Shown here: positions 26,807 to 35,426 of the stretch, piece by piece
How the letters are laid out: each line of letters starts with the position of its first letter
Numbering within the stretch: the first letter of the stretch is position 1
Source: Halomarina pelagica
GTDB taxonomy: Archaea; Halobacteriota; Halobacteria; Halobacteriales; Haloarculaceae
Reading direction: 5' to 3'
DNA length: 64,000 nucleotides
Assembly: GCF_024228315.1 (NCBI RefSeq)
Contig: NZ_CP100455.1
Span: forward strand, 1-64,000
Made by a program: the position numbers and the translations under genes
The notes under the pieces: model-generated
The model's input: only the letters and a program-made list of their open reading frames with translations
What the model was told of the DNA's origin: nothing
The model's database searches: none

Positions 26807-28666
26807 TCAGTTCACGGCGTCCGCGAGAGCCGTCAGGTCAAGGCGCTCGACGGTCGCCTCGGTCGGACGGCCGTCGTCGTCCCAGCCCCGGAACGCGTAG
26901 TACTCCTCGAGCATCGCGTCGAGTTCGTCGGGGGGACAGTACATCCCGGCGGCGGGACCGTCGGGGATCGGCTCGTGGGTGACGCGGTAGGAGAGCGCGT
27001 CCGTCTCGCGGTTCGCCACCCCGCGGGCGACGTTGACGAGCCGTTCGAGGTTGTAGATCCGCTCGCCGACGGCCTCCACCTCCGCGGTCGTGAGATCCCA
27101 CCCGGTCGCGAGGTTGATCGCGTCCCGGTAGCGGTCGTCGACGCGTTTGCCCCACCCGGCCTCGCTCACGAACCGACACTGGGTGAGCGAGTCGCCGAGG
27201 GCCGTGAAGTGCTGGCTCCTGGCGGCGAACTCGGGGGTGCCGTCGGTCGTCTCGTCGTGCTCGCCGGCGTACTGCAGCGTCGGGCGGGTGTCGTGGTGCG
27301 ACCCGCCCCGGGTCGAGGTGGCGTAACCGATGCTCATCCCCTTCAGCCCGCGGGGGGAGTGGGCGGCGTACTCGAGGCCCTTCGTTCCGTGGAGGTAGCG
27401 CTCCGCGTCCGATCCCAGCCCCGCGGCCATCCGGAACGAGCCCTCAGCGAGGTCGTCACCGATCCCCTCCCGGTGGGCGGTCCGTCTCGCCAGTTCGACC
27501 AGCCCCTCCGCGTCCCCGAACGCCAGGTGCGGCGACGCGTCCTCGGGGAGCAGGCCCTCGGCGTAGCACTCCCGGGCGAACGCCACGGTCACGCCCCAGC
27601 TGATCGTGTCCATGCCGAGGCGATCGCAGCGATCGTTGGCCGCCATCACGCGTTTCACGTCGTACACTTCCTGCATCGTCGCGGTGGCGAAGAGGCTCTC
27701 GAACTCGGGGATCTTCGCCTCCGTCACCCCCTCCGCCTCGACCGAGACGTGCTTGCCGCACTTCACGGCGCAGTTCGCGCAGGTCGTGTCCTCGGTGACG
27801 TACGCCGCCAGCGTCTCCCCGCTGACCGCGTCGGCGTTCGCCTCGCTCGTCCGTTCGGCGGCGTAGTTGCGCCGGCCGAGCTTTCCCATCTCGTTGATCG
27901 GGTTGACGAGACCGCTCGTGCCGTAGTCCGTGAGCATCTCGGTTTCCTCCATCAGCGTCCCCATCCGGCCGACGGCGAGGTCGCGAAGGTCGGCCTCGTC
28001 GACGGGTTCCGGCTGGAAGTCGCCCTCGCGGATCGCGACCGCCTTCACGTTCTTCGACCCGAGCACCGCGCCCGCGCCGCCGCGACCGGCGACGCCCTCC
28101 CGAAGCTTCCCCTCGTGGAGCAGGCAGGCGTACCGAACCAGGTTCTCGCCGGCGGGGCCGGTCGCGATCACGTGCGTGTCGTACCCCTCCCCCTCGCGCT
28201 CCCGGATCGCCGCACAGGTCTCGTAGGTGTCCAGTCCGGCCAGGTCGTCCGCCGGGACGACCGTCGCGCCGTCCGCGTCGACGCGGACGTAGCAGTCCTC
28301 CCCAGCCGCGCCGTGGATCGCGATGGCCTCGAAGCCGGTGGACTTCTGCGCCCGCGGGAAGGTGCCGCCGAACGTGCTGTCGAAGAAGCCGTTCGTCATG
28401 GGGCTCACGAAGCCGACGACGCCGCGGCTCGTGCTCTGGAACGGCGTGGCGGTCATCGGCCCGACGGCGAAGACGACGACGTTCGCCGGGTCGAAGGGGT
28501 CAGCGTCCGTCGGAACGTGTTCGGCGACGAGCTTCGCCGCGAACCCGTTGCCGCCGAGGAACCGGCGGGCGTCCGCCGGATCGACGGGCTCGACGGTTGA
28601 CTCGCCCGCGTCGAGGTGGACGTGCAGGATCTCGCCGCCGTACACGGGCGGCAGGTCCTCCGACAT
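26807..28666 (-). CDS. Aldehyde ferredoxin oxidoreductase (tungsten/molybdopterin)
   Basis: A 619-aa AOR-family enzyme that oxidises aldehydes to acids and reduces ferredoxin, using a bis-pyranopterin tungsten (or molybdenum) site and one [4Fe-4S] cluster. The cluster ligands are Cys296, Cys299 and Cys303 in TCANCAVKCG and Cys497 in LTQCRF, all present. GVAGRGGAGAVLGSKNVKAV is the cofactor-binding signature. The ATG at 28666 was preferred to a GTG two codons upstream. A MoaD-like gene lies 188 bp upstream on the same strand, which supports a link to pterin-cofactor supply. Substrates could be amino-acid-derived aldehydes or glyceraldehyde. Confidence 0.92.
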   Translation of the reverse strand: MSEDLPPVYGGEILHVHLDAGESTVEPVDPADARRFLGGNGFAAKLVAEHVPTDADPFDPANVVVFAVGPMTATPFQSTSRGVVGFVSPMTNGFFDSTFGGTFPRAQKSTGFEAIAIHGAAGEDCYVRVDADGATVVPADDLAGLDTYETCAAIREREGEGYDTHVIATGPAGENLVRYACLLHEGKLREGVAGRGGAGAVLGSKNVKAVAIREGDFQPEPVDEADLRDLAVGRMGTLMEETEMLTDYGTSGLVNPINEMGKLGRRNYAAERTSEANADAVSGETLAAYVTEDTTCANCAVKCGKHVSVEAEGVTEAKIPEFESLFATATMQEVYDVKRVMAANDRCDRLGMDTISWGVTVAFARECYAEGLLPEDASPHLAFGDAEGLVELARRTAHREGIGDDLAEGSFRMAAGLGSDAERYLHGTKGLEYAAHSPRGLKGMSIGYATSTRGGSHHDTRPTLQYAGEHDETTDGTPEFAARSQHFTALGDSLTQCRFVSEAGWGKRVDDRYRDAINLATGWDLTTAEVEAVGERIYNLERLVNVARGVANRETDALSYRVTHEPIPDGPAAGMYCPPDELDAMLEEYYAFRGWDDDGRPTEATVERLDLTALADAVN

Positions 28667-28854
28667 GGTCACGCCACCGTTCGGGCGAACTCGACGGCGT
28701 CGCCCTCGCGGTCCGGACTCCGGAGTGCAGTGTGTGCTCCTCGCATGAATGCGAGGGACGATTCGCGGTCATATATAACTACCACCCCGACCCACGCGGA
28801 CGATCGGGCGGGCCTGCTGAAGACGCCCGCCGGCGACGACGGATCGGTGCTCGC

Positions 28855-29136
28855 TCATCCGCCGGTGACCGGCGGGCTGAGGGTGACGCGGTCGCCCGGC
28901 GCGAGCGCCGTCTCGACGCCCTCGAAGTGCGAGACGTGCCTGCCGTTCAGGAGCACCGTCACGGCCGGATGGAACGACCCGTCGGGGGCGAGCAGCCGTC
29001 CCTCCAGACCGGGGTGGGTCGCCTCCAGCGACGCGAGCAGGTCCCCGACGGTCGCGCCCTCCTCGAGTTCCCGGACGACGCCGTCGCGCCCGAGCGCATC
29101 CCGGAACGACGCGAACGGTCGAACGTCGATCTCCAT
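28855..29136 (-). CDS. MoaD/ThiS-type ubiquitin-fold protein (SAMP-like)
   Basis: A 93-aa beta-grasp protein starting MEIDVRPFASFRDALG and ending in the di-glycine PPVTGG, the feature adenylated and thiocarboxylated for sulfur transfer in molybdopterin synthesis or used for protein conjugation (archaeal SAMPs). Position 188 bp upstream of the tungsten-type oxidoreductase on the same strand suggests dedicated cofactor delivery. The start was chosen at the ATG beginning the first beta-strand. Confidence 0.85.
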   Translation of the reverse strand: MEIDVRPFASFRDALGRDGVVRELEEGATVGDLLASLEATHPGLEGRLLAPDGSFHPAVTVLLNGRHVSHFEGVETALAPGDRVTLSPPVTGG

Positions 29137-29247
29137 GTCCTCCGTTTTGCCGGGATCGTAATGAACCCCCCGAGCGCCCCGGCGCGGGGCATCGAACCGT
29201 CGCACGCGAGACGAAACCTACTCGGGCCGGGGGCGTGAGAGGCGCGT

Positions 29248-30483
29248 ATGGAGGTATCGATAGACAGGGACCGGTTCGTCGCGACGATGAGAGAGCAGGC
29301 CGAGTTCGGTGCGACCGCCGGCGGCGGTCTCCATCGGCTCGCCCTCTCGGACGCCGACGGGGACGTCAGGGACTGGTTCCGCGACCGGATGGAGCGGGCG
29401 GGTCTCGCGGTGCGAATCGACGAGTTCGGCAACGTGTTCGGCCGACGAGGGGGGACCGATCCGGCCGCCGCGCCGGTGTTGGTCGGCTCGCACCTCGACT
29501 CACAGCCGTACGGCGGCATCTACGACGGCGCGCTCGGCGTCGTCGCCGCGCTCGAACTCGTCCGGGCGCTGAACGACGCCGACGCGGAGACGACACGCCC
29601 CATCGAGATCGTGAACTGGACGAACGAGGAGGGGTCGCGCTTCCAGCCGGCGATGCAGGGTAGCGGCGTGTGGGTCGGCGAACACGACGTCGAGGAGGAG
29701 TACGAGAAGACGGACGCGAACGGCGAGCGTCTGGTCGACGAACTCGAACGGATCGGCTACCGTGGCGACCGCCCGGCCGAACCCCCGGAGGAGTACGAGG
29801 CGTACCTCGAACTCCACGTCGAACAGGGGCCGTATCTGGAGGACGGCGGCTACGAGGTGGGCGTCGTCACGGGCGTCGTCGGGTTCGTCTGGGGTGCGAT
29901 CACGTACCGCGGCGAGGCCGACCACTCCGGGCCGACGCCGATGCACTACCGCAGGGACGCGCTCGTCGCCGCCGCGGACGTCGTCACCGGGGCGCGCCGC
30001 ATCCCGAGCACGCTCGGCGAGCGGACCGTCGGCACCGTCGGTCACCTCGACGTCGAACCGAACTCGATCAACGTCGTCCCCGAGGAGGTGACGTTCACCT
30101 TCGACTTCCGCGACCCCTCCGACGAGATCGTCGACGAGGCGCTCGACCGGGTGTTGCTCGAAGCCGAGGCCGCCGCCGAGCGCGAGGGCGTCGAGTGGGA
30201 GTGGGAGCGGCGCATGCGATCGCCGGCCGTCCGGTTCTCCGAGGCGTGCGTCGGAGCGGTCCAGTCTGCCGCCGATTCGCTCGGGCTCGAGAGCCGGCGG
30301 ATCGTCAGCGGTGCCGGCCACGACGCCGCCCACCTGGCGGCATTCTGCGACACGGGCATGGTGTTCGCCGTCAGCGAGAACGGCAAGAGCCACACCGAGC
30401 GGGAGTTCACGAGCTGGGAGGACTGCTACAACGCCGCGAACGCGCTCGCGCGGGCGGCGGTGACGCTTGCGACCGACGACTGA
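29248..30483 (+). CDS. M20-type amidohydrolase, N-carbamoyl-L-amino-acid hydrolase/allantoate amidohydrolase family
   Basis: A 411-aa di-metal amidase. SHLDSQPYGGIYDGALGV contains the first metal ligands (His and Asp), NWTNEEGSRFQPAMQGSGVW the Glu-Glu pair, and LELHVEQGPYLE the next His. The pattern GHDAAHLAAFCDTGMVF near the end holds the final His. It would hydrolyse an N-carbamoyl amino acid or ureido acid to the amino acid, CO2 and ammonia. It is divergent from the MoaD-like gene. No hydantoinase is in the window, so the true substrate is open. Confidence 0.88.
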   Translation: MEVSIDRDRFVATMREQAEFGATAGGGLHRLALSDADGDVRDWFRDRMERAGLAVRIDEFGNVFGRRGGTDPAAAPVLVGSHLDSQPYGGIYDGALGVVAALELVRALNDADAETTRPIEIVNWTNEEGSRFQPAMQGSGVWVGEHDVEEEYEKTDANGERLVDELERIGYRGDRPAEPPEEYEAYLELHVEQGPYLEDGGYEVGVVTGVVGFVWGAITYRGEADHSGPTPMHYRRDALVAAADVVTGARRIPSTLGERTVGTVGHLDVEPNSINVVPEEVTFTFDFRDPSDEIVDEALDRVLLEAEAAAEREGVEWEWERRMRSPAVRFSEACVGAVQSAADSLGLESRRIVSGAGHDAAHLAAFCDTGMVFAVSENGKSHTEREFTSWEDCYNAANALARAAVTLATDD

Positions 30484-30693
30484 GTACGACAGGGTGCGTA
30501 ACGCTCGTACCCCTGTGAGGAGATAGGTAAAACTCAGTGTGGTGCTATGGCACACCACGGATAATAAATGTTCCGGGTGAGCGGACGCGATACGGACACC
30601 GTCCACGATCGTTTCGGTACCTGGCACGTCGTTCGAACGTGGGCGGCGGTCGACCGTCGGTCGACGAGGGGGACGGGCGTCCCGAGACGTCGC

Positions 30694-31863
30694 TCACGGA
30701 TCCCCGCCGAAGAGGTCCGTCAGCGCGCGGACGAGCGCCTCGTAGCCGTCCGCGGCGTGCGCGAGGTCGACGTGTTCGTCGTACGTGTGCGCCTGCGAGA
30801 TGTCGCCCGGGCCCCAGGTGATCGCCTCGATCCCGGCGTCGTTGACGAAGTTCCGGACGTCCGTCGAGGCCTGGATACCCCACGGTTCGGTCGGGACGTC
30901 GGCGACGGCGGCGGAGTGCTCGCGGAACACCGCGGCGAGGTCGCTGTCGCTCGGAACGGAGGCGGACTCGTAGGTTCGGGTGCGCTCCCAGGTGATCTCG
31001 ACGCCGTGGTCGGCCGCGACCTCGGCGAGCAGGTCGTCGATCTCGCCGTCGATCTCGTCGGCGGACTCGGAGGGGAGAAACCGGCGGTCGACCGTGATCG
31101 CGGCGCGCTCCGGGACGACGTTCTCCTTCGTCCCCGCCTCGAACTTCGTGACGGTGGCGTACGCCCGCCCCACGAGGTCGTCCTCGCGCTCGCGGACCTC
31201 CGCGTCGTAGTCGGCGAGGGCATCGAGCACCGGGCGCGCGTGCTGGATGGCGTTCGTTCCCTGATCCGGTCGGCTCGCGTGGGACGGATCCCCCCCGACG
31301 CCGATCTCGTACCAGGCGAGTCCCTTCTCACTAGTTGCGGTTCGCAGCCCCGTCGGTTCGAGGACGACGCCGTAGTCGCCGTCGTACCCGGACTCGAGCA
31401 GGGACCTCGTTCCCGGCTCCGCCGTCTCCTCCCCGATGGCGGCGTGGAACACGAGCGAGCCGTCCAGCTCCGCGCCCTCGAACGCTCGATCGAACTCGGC
31501 CATCGCGAGCATGCCCAGGGCGACGCCCGTCTTCATGTCGGCGCTTCCGCGGCCGTAAAGAGTGCCGTCCTCGACGACGGCGTCGTACGGGCCGACCGAC
31601 CACTGGTCGAGGTCGCCGGCCGGGACGACGTCGACGTGACCGTTCAGCACGACCGTCGGATCGCCGTCGCCCACCCGCGCCCCGACCTGCGGTCGATCGG
31701 GATACGGCCGCTCGACGCGATCGGCGTCGATGCCGCGTTCGTCGAACCAGTCGACGATGTAGTCGGTGCAGGCCGCCTCGTTCCCCGGCGGGTTCTCGGT
31801 CTCGATGGCGACGAGGGCCGCGATCAGTTCGGTCAGCTCGGATTCGGTTCGCGTCTGGGCCAT
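30694..31863 (-). CDS. M20-family ArgE/DapE-type deacylase
   Basis: A 389-aa zinc-dependent amidohydrolase. VVLNGHVDVVPAG supplies a metal His and the catalytic Asp, GRGSADMKTG the bridging Asp, and HAAIGEETAEPGT the general-base and metal Glu. The last metal His is in ISQAHTYDEHV. ArgE/DapE relatives remove acetyl or succinyl groups from amino acids. It converges with the carbamoylase gene. Neither lysine nor arginine synthesis genes are nearby, so it is more likely catabolic. Confidence 0.87.
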   Translation of the reverse strand: MAQTRTESELTELIAALVAIETENPPGNEAACTDYIVDWFDERGIDADRVERPYPDRPQVGARVGDGDPTVVLNGHVDVVPAGDLDQWSVGPYDAVVEDGTLYGRGSADMKTGVALGMLAMAEFDRAFEGAELDGSLVFHAAIGEETAEPGTRSLLESGYDGDYGVVLEPTGLRTATSEKGLAWYEIGVGGDPSHASRPDQGTNAIQHARPVLDALADYDAEVREREDDLVGRAYATVTKFEAGTKENVVPERAAITVDRRFLPSESADEIDGEIDDLLAEVAADHGVEITWERTRTYESASVPSDSDLAAVFREHSAAVADVPTEPWGIQASTDVRNFVNDAGIEAITWGPGDISQAHTYDEHVDLAHAADGYEALVRALTDLFGGDP

Positions 31864-32351
31864 GTGTGGAGTCCTTCTGTCGGTGATCTCTCGGTGAACC
31901 GCGCTCTACCGCTGTCACTCGCTGACGGCGTAGACGTCACGCGTACCTTCACACGGCGGCGCATAAAGGTTGACGTCCATTCGAGCGCCCGCGACGGTAT
32001 CGTCGCGTCCGAAGACGGCGGTCGGTGGCTCATTCGGTGATCGGATAACCGACCCGGTCGGGACTCACTCCCCCGCCGCGGTGCCGGGCTGGACCGGGTC
32101 GCCCTCCTTCCAGATGACGTGACCGACGTCGAAGTGCTTCGCGACTCTCGGTTCGAGCGTCACCGACACTTCGGTGATACCACCATTCGAGGTGTGAACT
32201 CGTCCACGCCGATCGAGGAGATATTTAATGGTATGGAAACCTTGACGTTCGTGACGCTGGATAACGTATACCAATCGTCGGGTGGGGCGTGGGACGCCTT
32301 TCGAGCGCTCGGTACGTCCCGAAGTCGCTCCGCCCCGTTCGACGACCGTAC
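31864..32351. other. Intergenic region with promoters and a weak small open frame
   Basis: The minus-strand deacylase promoter is likely near 31960-31975 (ACCTTTATGC in its orientation). A minus-strand frame at about 32065-32172 reads VSVTLEPRVAKHFDVGHVIW and ends PGTAAGE. It looks protein-like with an AT-rich TTAAATAT about 50 bp upstream, but it is only some 35 codons long and I do not call it a gene. Confidence 0.3.
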
Positions 32352-33116
32352 ATGCACCGCCACCTGCTCGCGCCGATCGAGACCGCACGCACCCTCCTCG
32401 ACGAGGAGTACGAGCAGGTGCGCGTCGAGCAGGCCGCCTTCGAGACCTTCGCGGGGCGGATTCGCGCCCTCGACCCCGAGCCGGAGCGGTCACGGGCGCT
32501 GTGTACCGTCCCGTCTCCTCGCGATCGGTCGCTGGCCGATCTCGGTTCGGCGTCTACGACGCGAGAGGTTCGAACGGCGTACCGGGAGACGGTGATGGGC
32601 GTCGAGCACTACGACCGCGTGTACGACGAGTCGCTGGCGACGAACCTCGCTGCGGAGGTGGGATCGGAACTCGCGGCGGTCGTCCGCGAGGACGGACCGC
32701 TCACCGTGACCGTGCAACGAGCGATCGTCGCGGGTGCAGACCGCGCGATCCGCGATCGCCGGGCGTTCCTCGACGCCCTCGAGGCCGAGCGCGACTCGCT
32801 CGCCGGGGCTCACCACGAAGGCCGCGAACTCACCGCCGGACTCGCTCGGCTGGGCGACTCGGAGACCGCGACGTCGACGGAGCGCGTTGCGGTCGCGGAG
32901 GCGGTCGACGACCTGCTCGAGCGGTGTCGCCGACTGATCGACGCGCGCCAACGGCACGTCCAGGAGCGGTCGATCGCCCGGTATCTCGACGGCCACGACC
33001 TCTGCACCTACCTGTACGCGGCCGGTCCGGGCGACTGGACGTATCCCGTGCTCACCGTCACCGTCTCGCTCTACCGGGACCTCACGGCGGTACGAAGCCG
33101 TCTCGAACGCCGCTAG
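32352..33116 (+). CDS. DUF7260-like haloarchaeal helical protein
   Basis: A 254-aa, highly acidic, almost wholly helical protein. It begins MHRHLLAPIETARTLLDEEY and ends with the segment YLYAAGPGDWTYPVLTVTVS. It resembles the DUF7260 family by memory of its N-terminal pattern and its C-terminal YxxP region. No enzyme motif, signal peptide or membrane helix is seen. The start is the ATG at the conserved N-terminus. The gene stands alone between intergenic regions, so context gives no function. Confidence 0.6.
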   Translation: MHRHLLAPIETARTLLDEEYEQVRVEQAAFETFAGRIRALDPEPERSRALCTVPSPRDRSLADLGSASTTREVRTAYRETVMGVEHYDRVYDESLATNLAAEVGSELAAVVREDGPLTVTVQRAIVAGADRAIRDRRAFLDALEAERDSLAGAHHEGRELTAGLARLGDSETATSTERVAVAEAVDDLLERCRRLIDARQRHVQERSIARYLDGHDLCTYLYAAGPGDWTYPVLTVTVSLYRDLTAVRSRLERR

Positions 33117-33548
33117 AACGCCGCGGACCGAGCGGTGACTCCGGCGGTGCTGGACCACTACACGCTGCCACTACCGTGGTGTCCGGTCCACGGGAGTGAC
33201 GGGCCATCGATAGCCCGTCCGCCAGTGGGCCGTGGGACGAGCCGTCACGGGTGACAACCTCTCTCGAATAATACACGTACGCCTGTTACCTGAGCTTTCC
33301 CACAGATTTGTATAAATATATCTCTAACATCTCTATCAGAAAAACGACCGACGCGACGCGTTCGTTCGACGACCGCGGTTCCGGTACCCTCGTGCCCGTG
33401 TCGTGAAGGATTTGTGGTACGTACCGAGACGGTCGGTCGTCGCGCCACTCCGGCGGGTTCCATCGCGAGCGCGGCGTCGAAGCTCGTTCCAGGCCGCCCG
33501 CCCGTCCCGACCGAAAAGCCGGTAAGGATGCCGTCGAATCTACCGGTG
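33117..33548. other. Intergenic region upstream of the aldehyde dehydrogenase
   Basis: No gene is supported. An AT-rich block at 33305-33328 (TTTGTATAAATATATC) is a strong TATA-like element on the plus strand, but it lies about 220 bp before the dehydrogenase start, implying a long leader or another transcript start. Confidence 0.4.
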
Positions 33549-35000
33549 ATGCCAGAGACGTTCCAGAACTACATCGACGGCGAGTGGGTCGCATCGGAGA
33601 CGGGCGAGACGTTCGAGGTTCGCAACCCGGCGAACACCGGGGAGGTCGTCGGCCGGTTCCAGCGGTCCGGACGCGGGGACGCACGGCGGGCGGTCGAGGC
33701 CGCGAAGGCCGCCTCGGAGTCGTGGGGCAAGACGCCCGGTCCGGAGCGCGGGAAGGTCCTCCGCCGGACGGCCGAGCGCCTCGCGGAGCGCGAGGACGAG
33801 TTGATCGAGACGCTGGTTCGCGAGGAGGGGAAGACGACCGCCGAAGCCGCACCGGAGGTGGGGCGGGCCGTCGACATCTTCTACTACTACGCCGAGAAGG
33901 CGCGGGACCTCGGCGGCACGGTGAAATCCGCGAGCGGTCAGAACAGGAACCTCTACACCGTGCGCGAGCCGCTCGGAGTCGCCAGCCTCATCACGCCGTG
34001 GAACTACCCGATCGCGATCCCAGCGTGGAAGATCGCCCCCGCCCTGGCGACGGGGAACGCGGTCCTCTTCAAGCCCGCGTCGCTCGCGCCGAACGTCGCC
34101 CGAAAGCTGGTCGAGTGCCTGGACGAGAGCGGCCTGCCGGCCGGCGTCCTCAACTACGTGACGGGTCCCGGAAGCGAGGTGGGCGACGCCTTCACCACCC
34201 ACGAGGACGTGGACGCGGTCTCGTTCACCGGCAGCACCGTCGTCGGTAGCGCGGTCTACTCCGACGCCACGGACGCCCAGAAGCGGGCGCAGACGGAGAT
34301 GGGCGGGAAGAACCCGACCGTCGTGATGCCGAGCGGCGACGTGGACGTGGCGGTCCGGGCCGTCGGCGCTGGCGCGTTCGGCGTGACGGGGCAGGCGTGC
34401 ACCGCGTGCTCGCGCGCCGTCGTTCACGAGGCGGTCTACGACGAGTTCGTCGATCGCATCGTCGATTACGCCGAGTCCCTCGAGGTCGGTCCCGGGCTCG
34501 ACGGCGCGGACGTGGGCCCGCAGGTGAGCGAGAGCGAACTGCAGAGCACCCTCGACTACGTCGAGGTCGGACGGGAGGAAGGCGCGCGGCTCGTGACCGG
34601 CGGCGAGGCGCTCGACGACGGGCCGCGGGCGAACGGTTACTTCGTCCAGCCGACGGTGTTCGCGGACGTCGATCCCGACATGCGCATCGCCCAGGAGGAG
34701 ATCTTCGGGCCGGTGCTCTCGGTGGTGAAGGTGAGCGACCTCGAGGAGGCGATCCGGGTCGCCAACGACGTCGAATACGGGCTCTCCGCGAGCGTGATCA
34801 CGACCGACCTCGCCGAGGCGAACCGCTTCGTCGACGACGTCGAGGCCGGCGTGGTGAAGGTCAACGAGAAGACGACGGGGCTCGAGCTACACGTCCCCTT
34901 CGGCGGCTTCAAGGGCTCTTCGAGCGAGACCTACCGCGAGCAGGGCGACGCGGCCATCGACTTCTACACGATCTCCAAGACGGTCTACCTCAACTACTGA
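33549..35000 (+). CDS. NAD(P)-dependent aldehyde dehydrogenase
   Basis: A 483-aa ALDH with all catalytic residues: Asn152 in TPWNYP, Glu250 in TEMGGKN and the nucleophile Cys284 in GQACTA. It opens the sugar-acid island. In haloarchaeal pentose breakdown a related enzyme oxidises 2-oxoglutarate semialdehyde, and in other pathways glyceraldehyde, lactaldehyde or glycolaldehyde. The ATG at 33549 was chosen because MPETFQNYIDGEWV is the typical first strand; an ATG seven codons upstream is possible. The neighbouring gene converges on it. Confidence 0.9.
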   Translation: MPETFQNYIDGEWVASETGETFEVRNPANTGEVVGRFQRSGRGDARRAVEAAKAASESWGKTPGPERGKVLRRTAERLAEREDELIETLVREEGKTTAEAAPEVGRAVDIFYYYAEKARDLGGTVKSASGQNRNLYTVREPLGVASLITPWNYPIAIPAWKIAPALATGNAVLFKPASLAPNVARKLVECLDESGLPAGVLNYVTGPGSEVGDAFTTHEDVDAVSFTGSTVVGSAVYSDATDAQKRAQTEMGGKNPTVVMPSGDVDVAVRAVGAGAFGVTGQACTACSRAVVHEAVYDEFVDRIVDYAESLEVGPGLDGADVGPQVSESELQSTLDYVEVGREEGARLVTGGEALDDGPRANGYFVQPTVFADVDPDMRIAQEEIFGPVLSVVKVSDLEEAIRVANDVEYGLSASVITTDLAEANRFVDDVEAGVVKVNEKTTGLELHVPFGGFKGSSSETYREQGDAAIDFYTISKTVYLNY

Positions 35001-35084
35001 GCGTCGCCGACCGGGCCGTCCGCTCGCTCCGGCGTCCGTTCGCTCCCGCTCGACGGACTCGACGCTCGTTCGCGGTCCCCCGGA

Positions 35085-35426
35085 TCAGACCGGTTCGTCG
35101 TGCTGCGCGGCCCACCCGGGGTCCCCGCCGCGGGCCTCCCGCGTCACGTACTCGATCTCCGTCCCCGGACCCATCGTCGGGCCGCCCTCGACCCGTTCGA
35201 CCCTGAGCGGAACGTCCATTCGACTGCCGCAGCAGCCGACGTCGGTGAATTCGTTCCACTCGTCGCCCTCGCGGACCTCGTCGTTGACCTTCCGGAGGTA
35301 GTTCCGGTAGTACTCCTGGCCGATCCGTCGCCGCCCGTGCGGCGGGAGGTCCGCCGGATACGAGACGACGACGCGCGTCGCGATGGCGGACGGCTCGTCC
35401 CCGGCCGCGTCTCGTCCGTCGTTCAT
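35085..35426 (-). CDS. Small protein coupled to a LarA-like gene, unknown function
   Basis: A 113-aa protein with FTDVGCCGSRMDVPLRVE in the middle, so the only two cysteines are adjacent. The N-terminal part has VVVSYPADLPPHGRRRIGQEYYRNYL. It shares an ATGA overlap with the LarA-like gene upstream, so it is translated from the same mRNA and is probably functionally linked. The CC pair could bind metal or be redox-active. I do not recognise the family. Confidence 0.6.
   Translation of the reverse strand: MNDGRDAAGDEPSAIATRVVVSYPADLPPHGRRRIGQEYYRNYLRKVNDEVREGDEWNEFTDVGCCGSRMDVPLRVERVEGGPTMGPGTEIEYVTREARGGDPGWAAQHDEPV

Noticed and set aside
26975-28600. 541-codon plus-strand frame
   Set aside because: It is antisense to the aldehyde ferredoxin oxidoreductase with all its cluster cysteines.
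32065-32172. Small minus-strand gene ending PGTAAGE
   Set aside because: It is only about 35 codons from a weak GTG with no recognisable domain; noted in the intergenic entry only.
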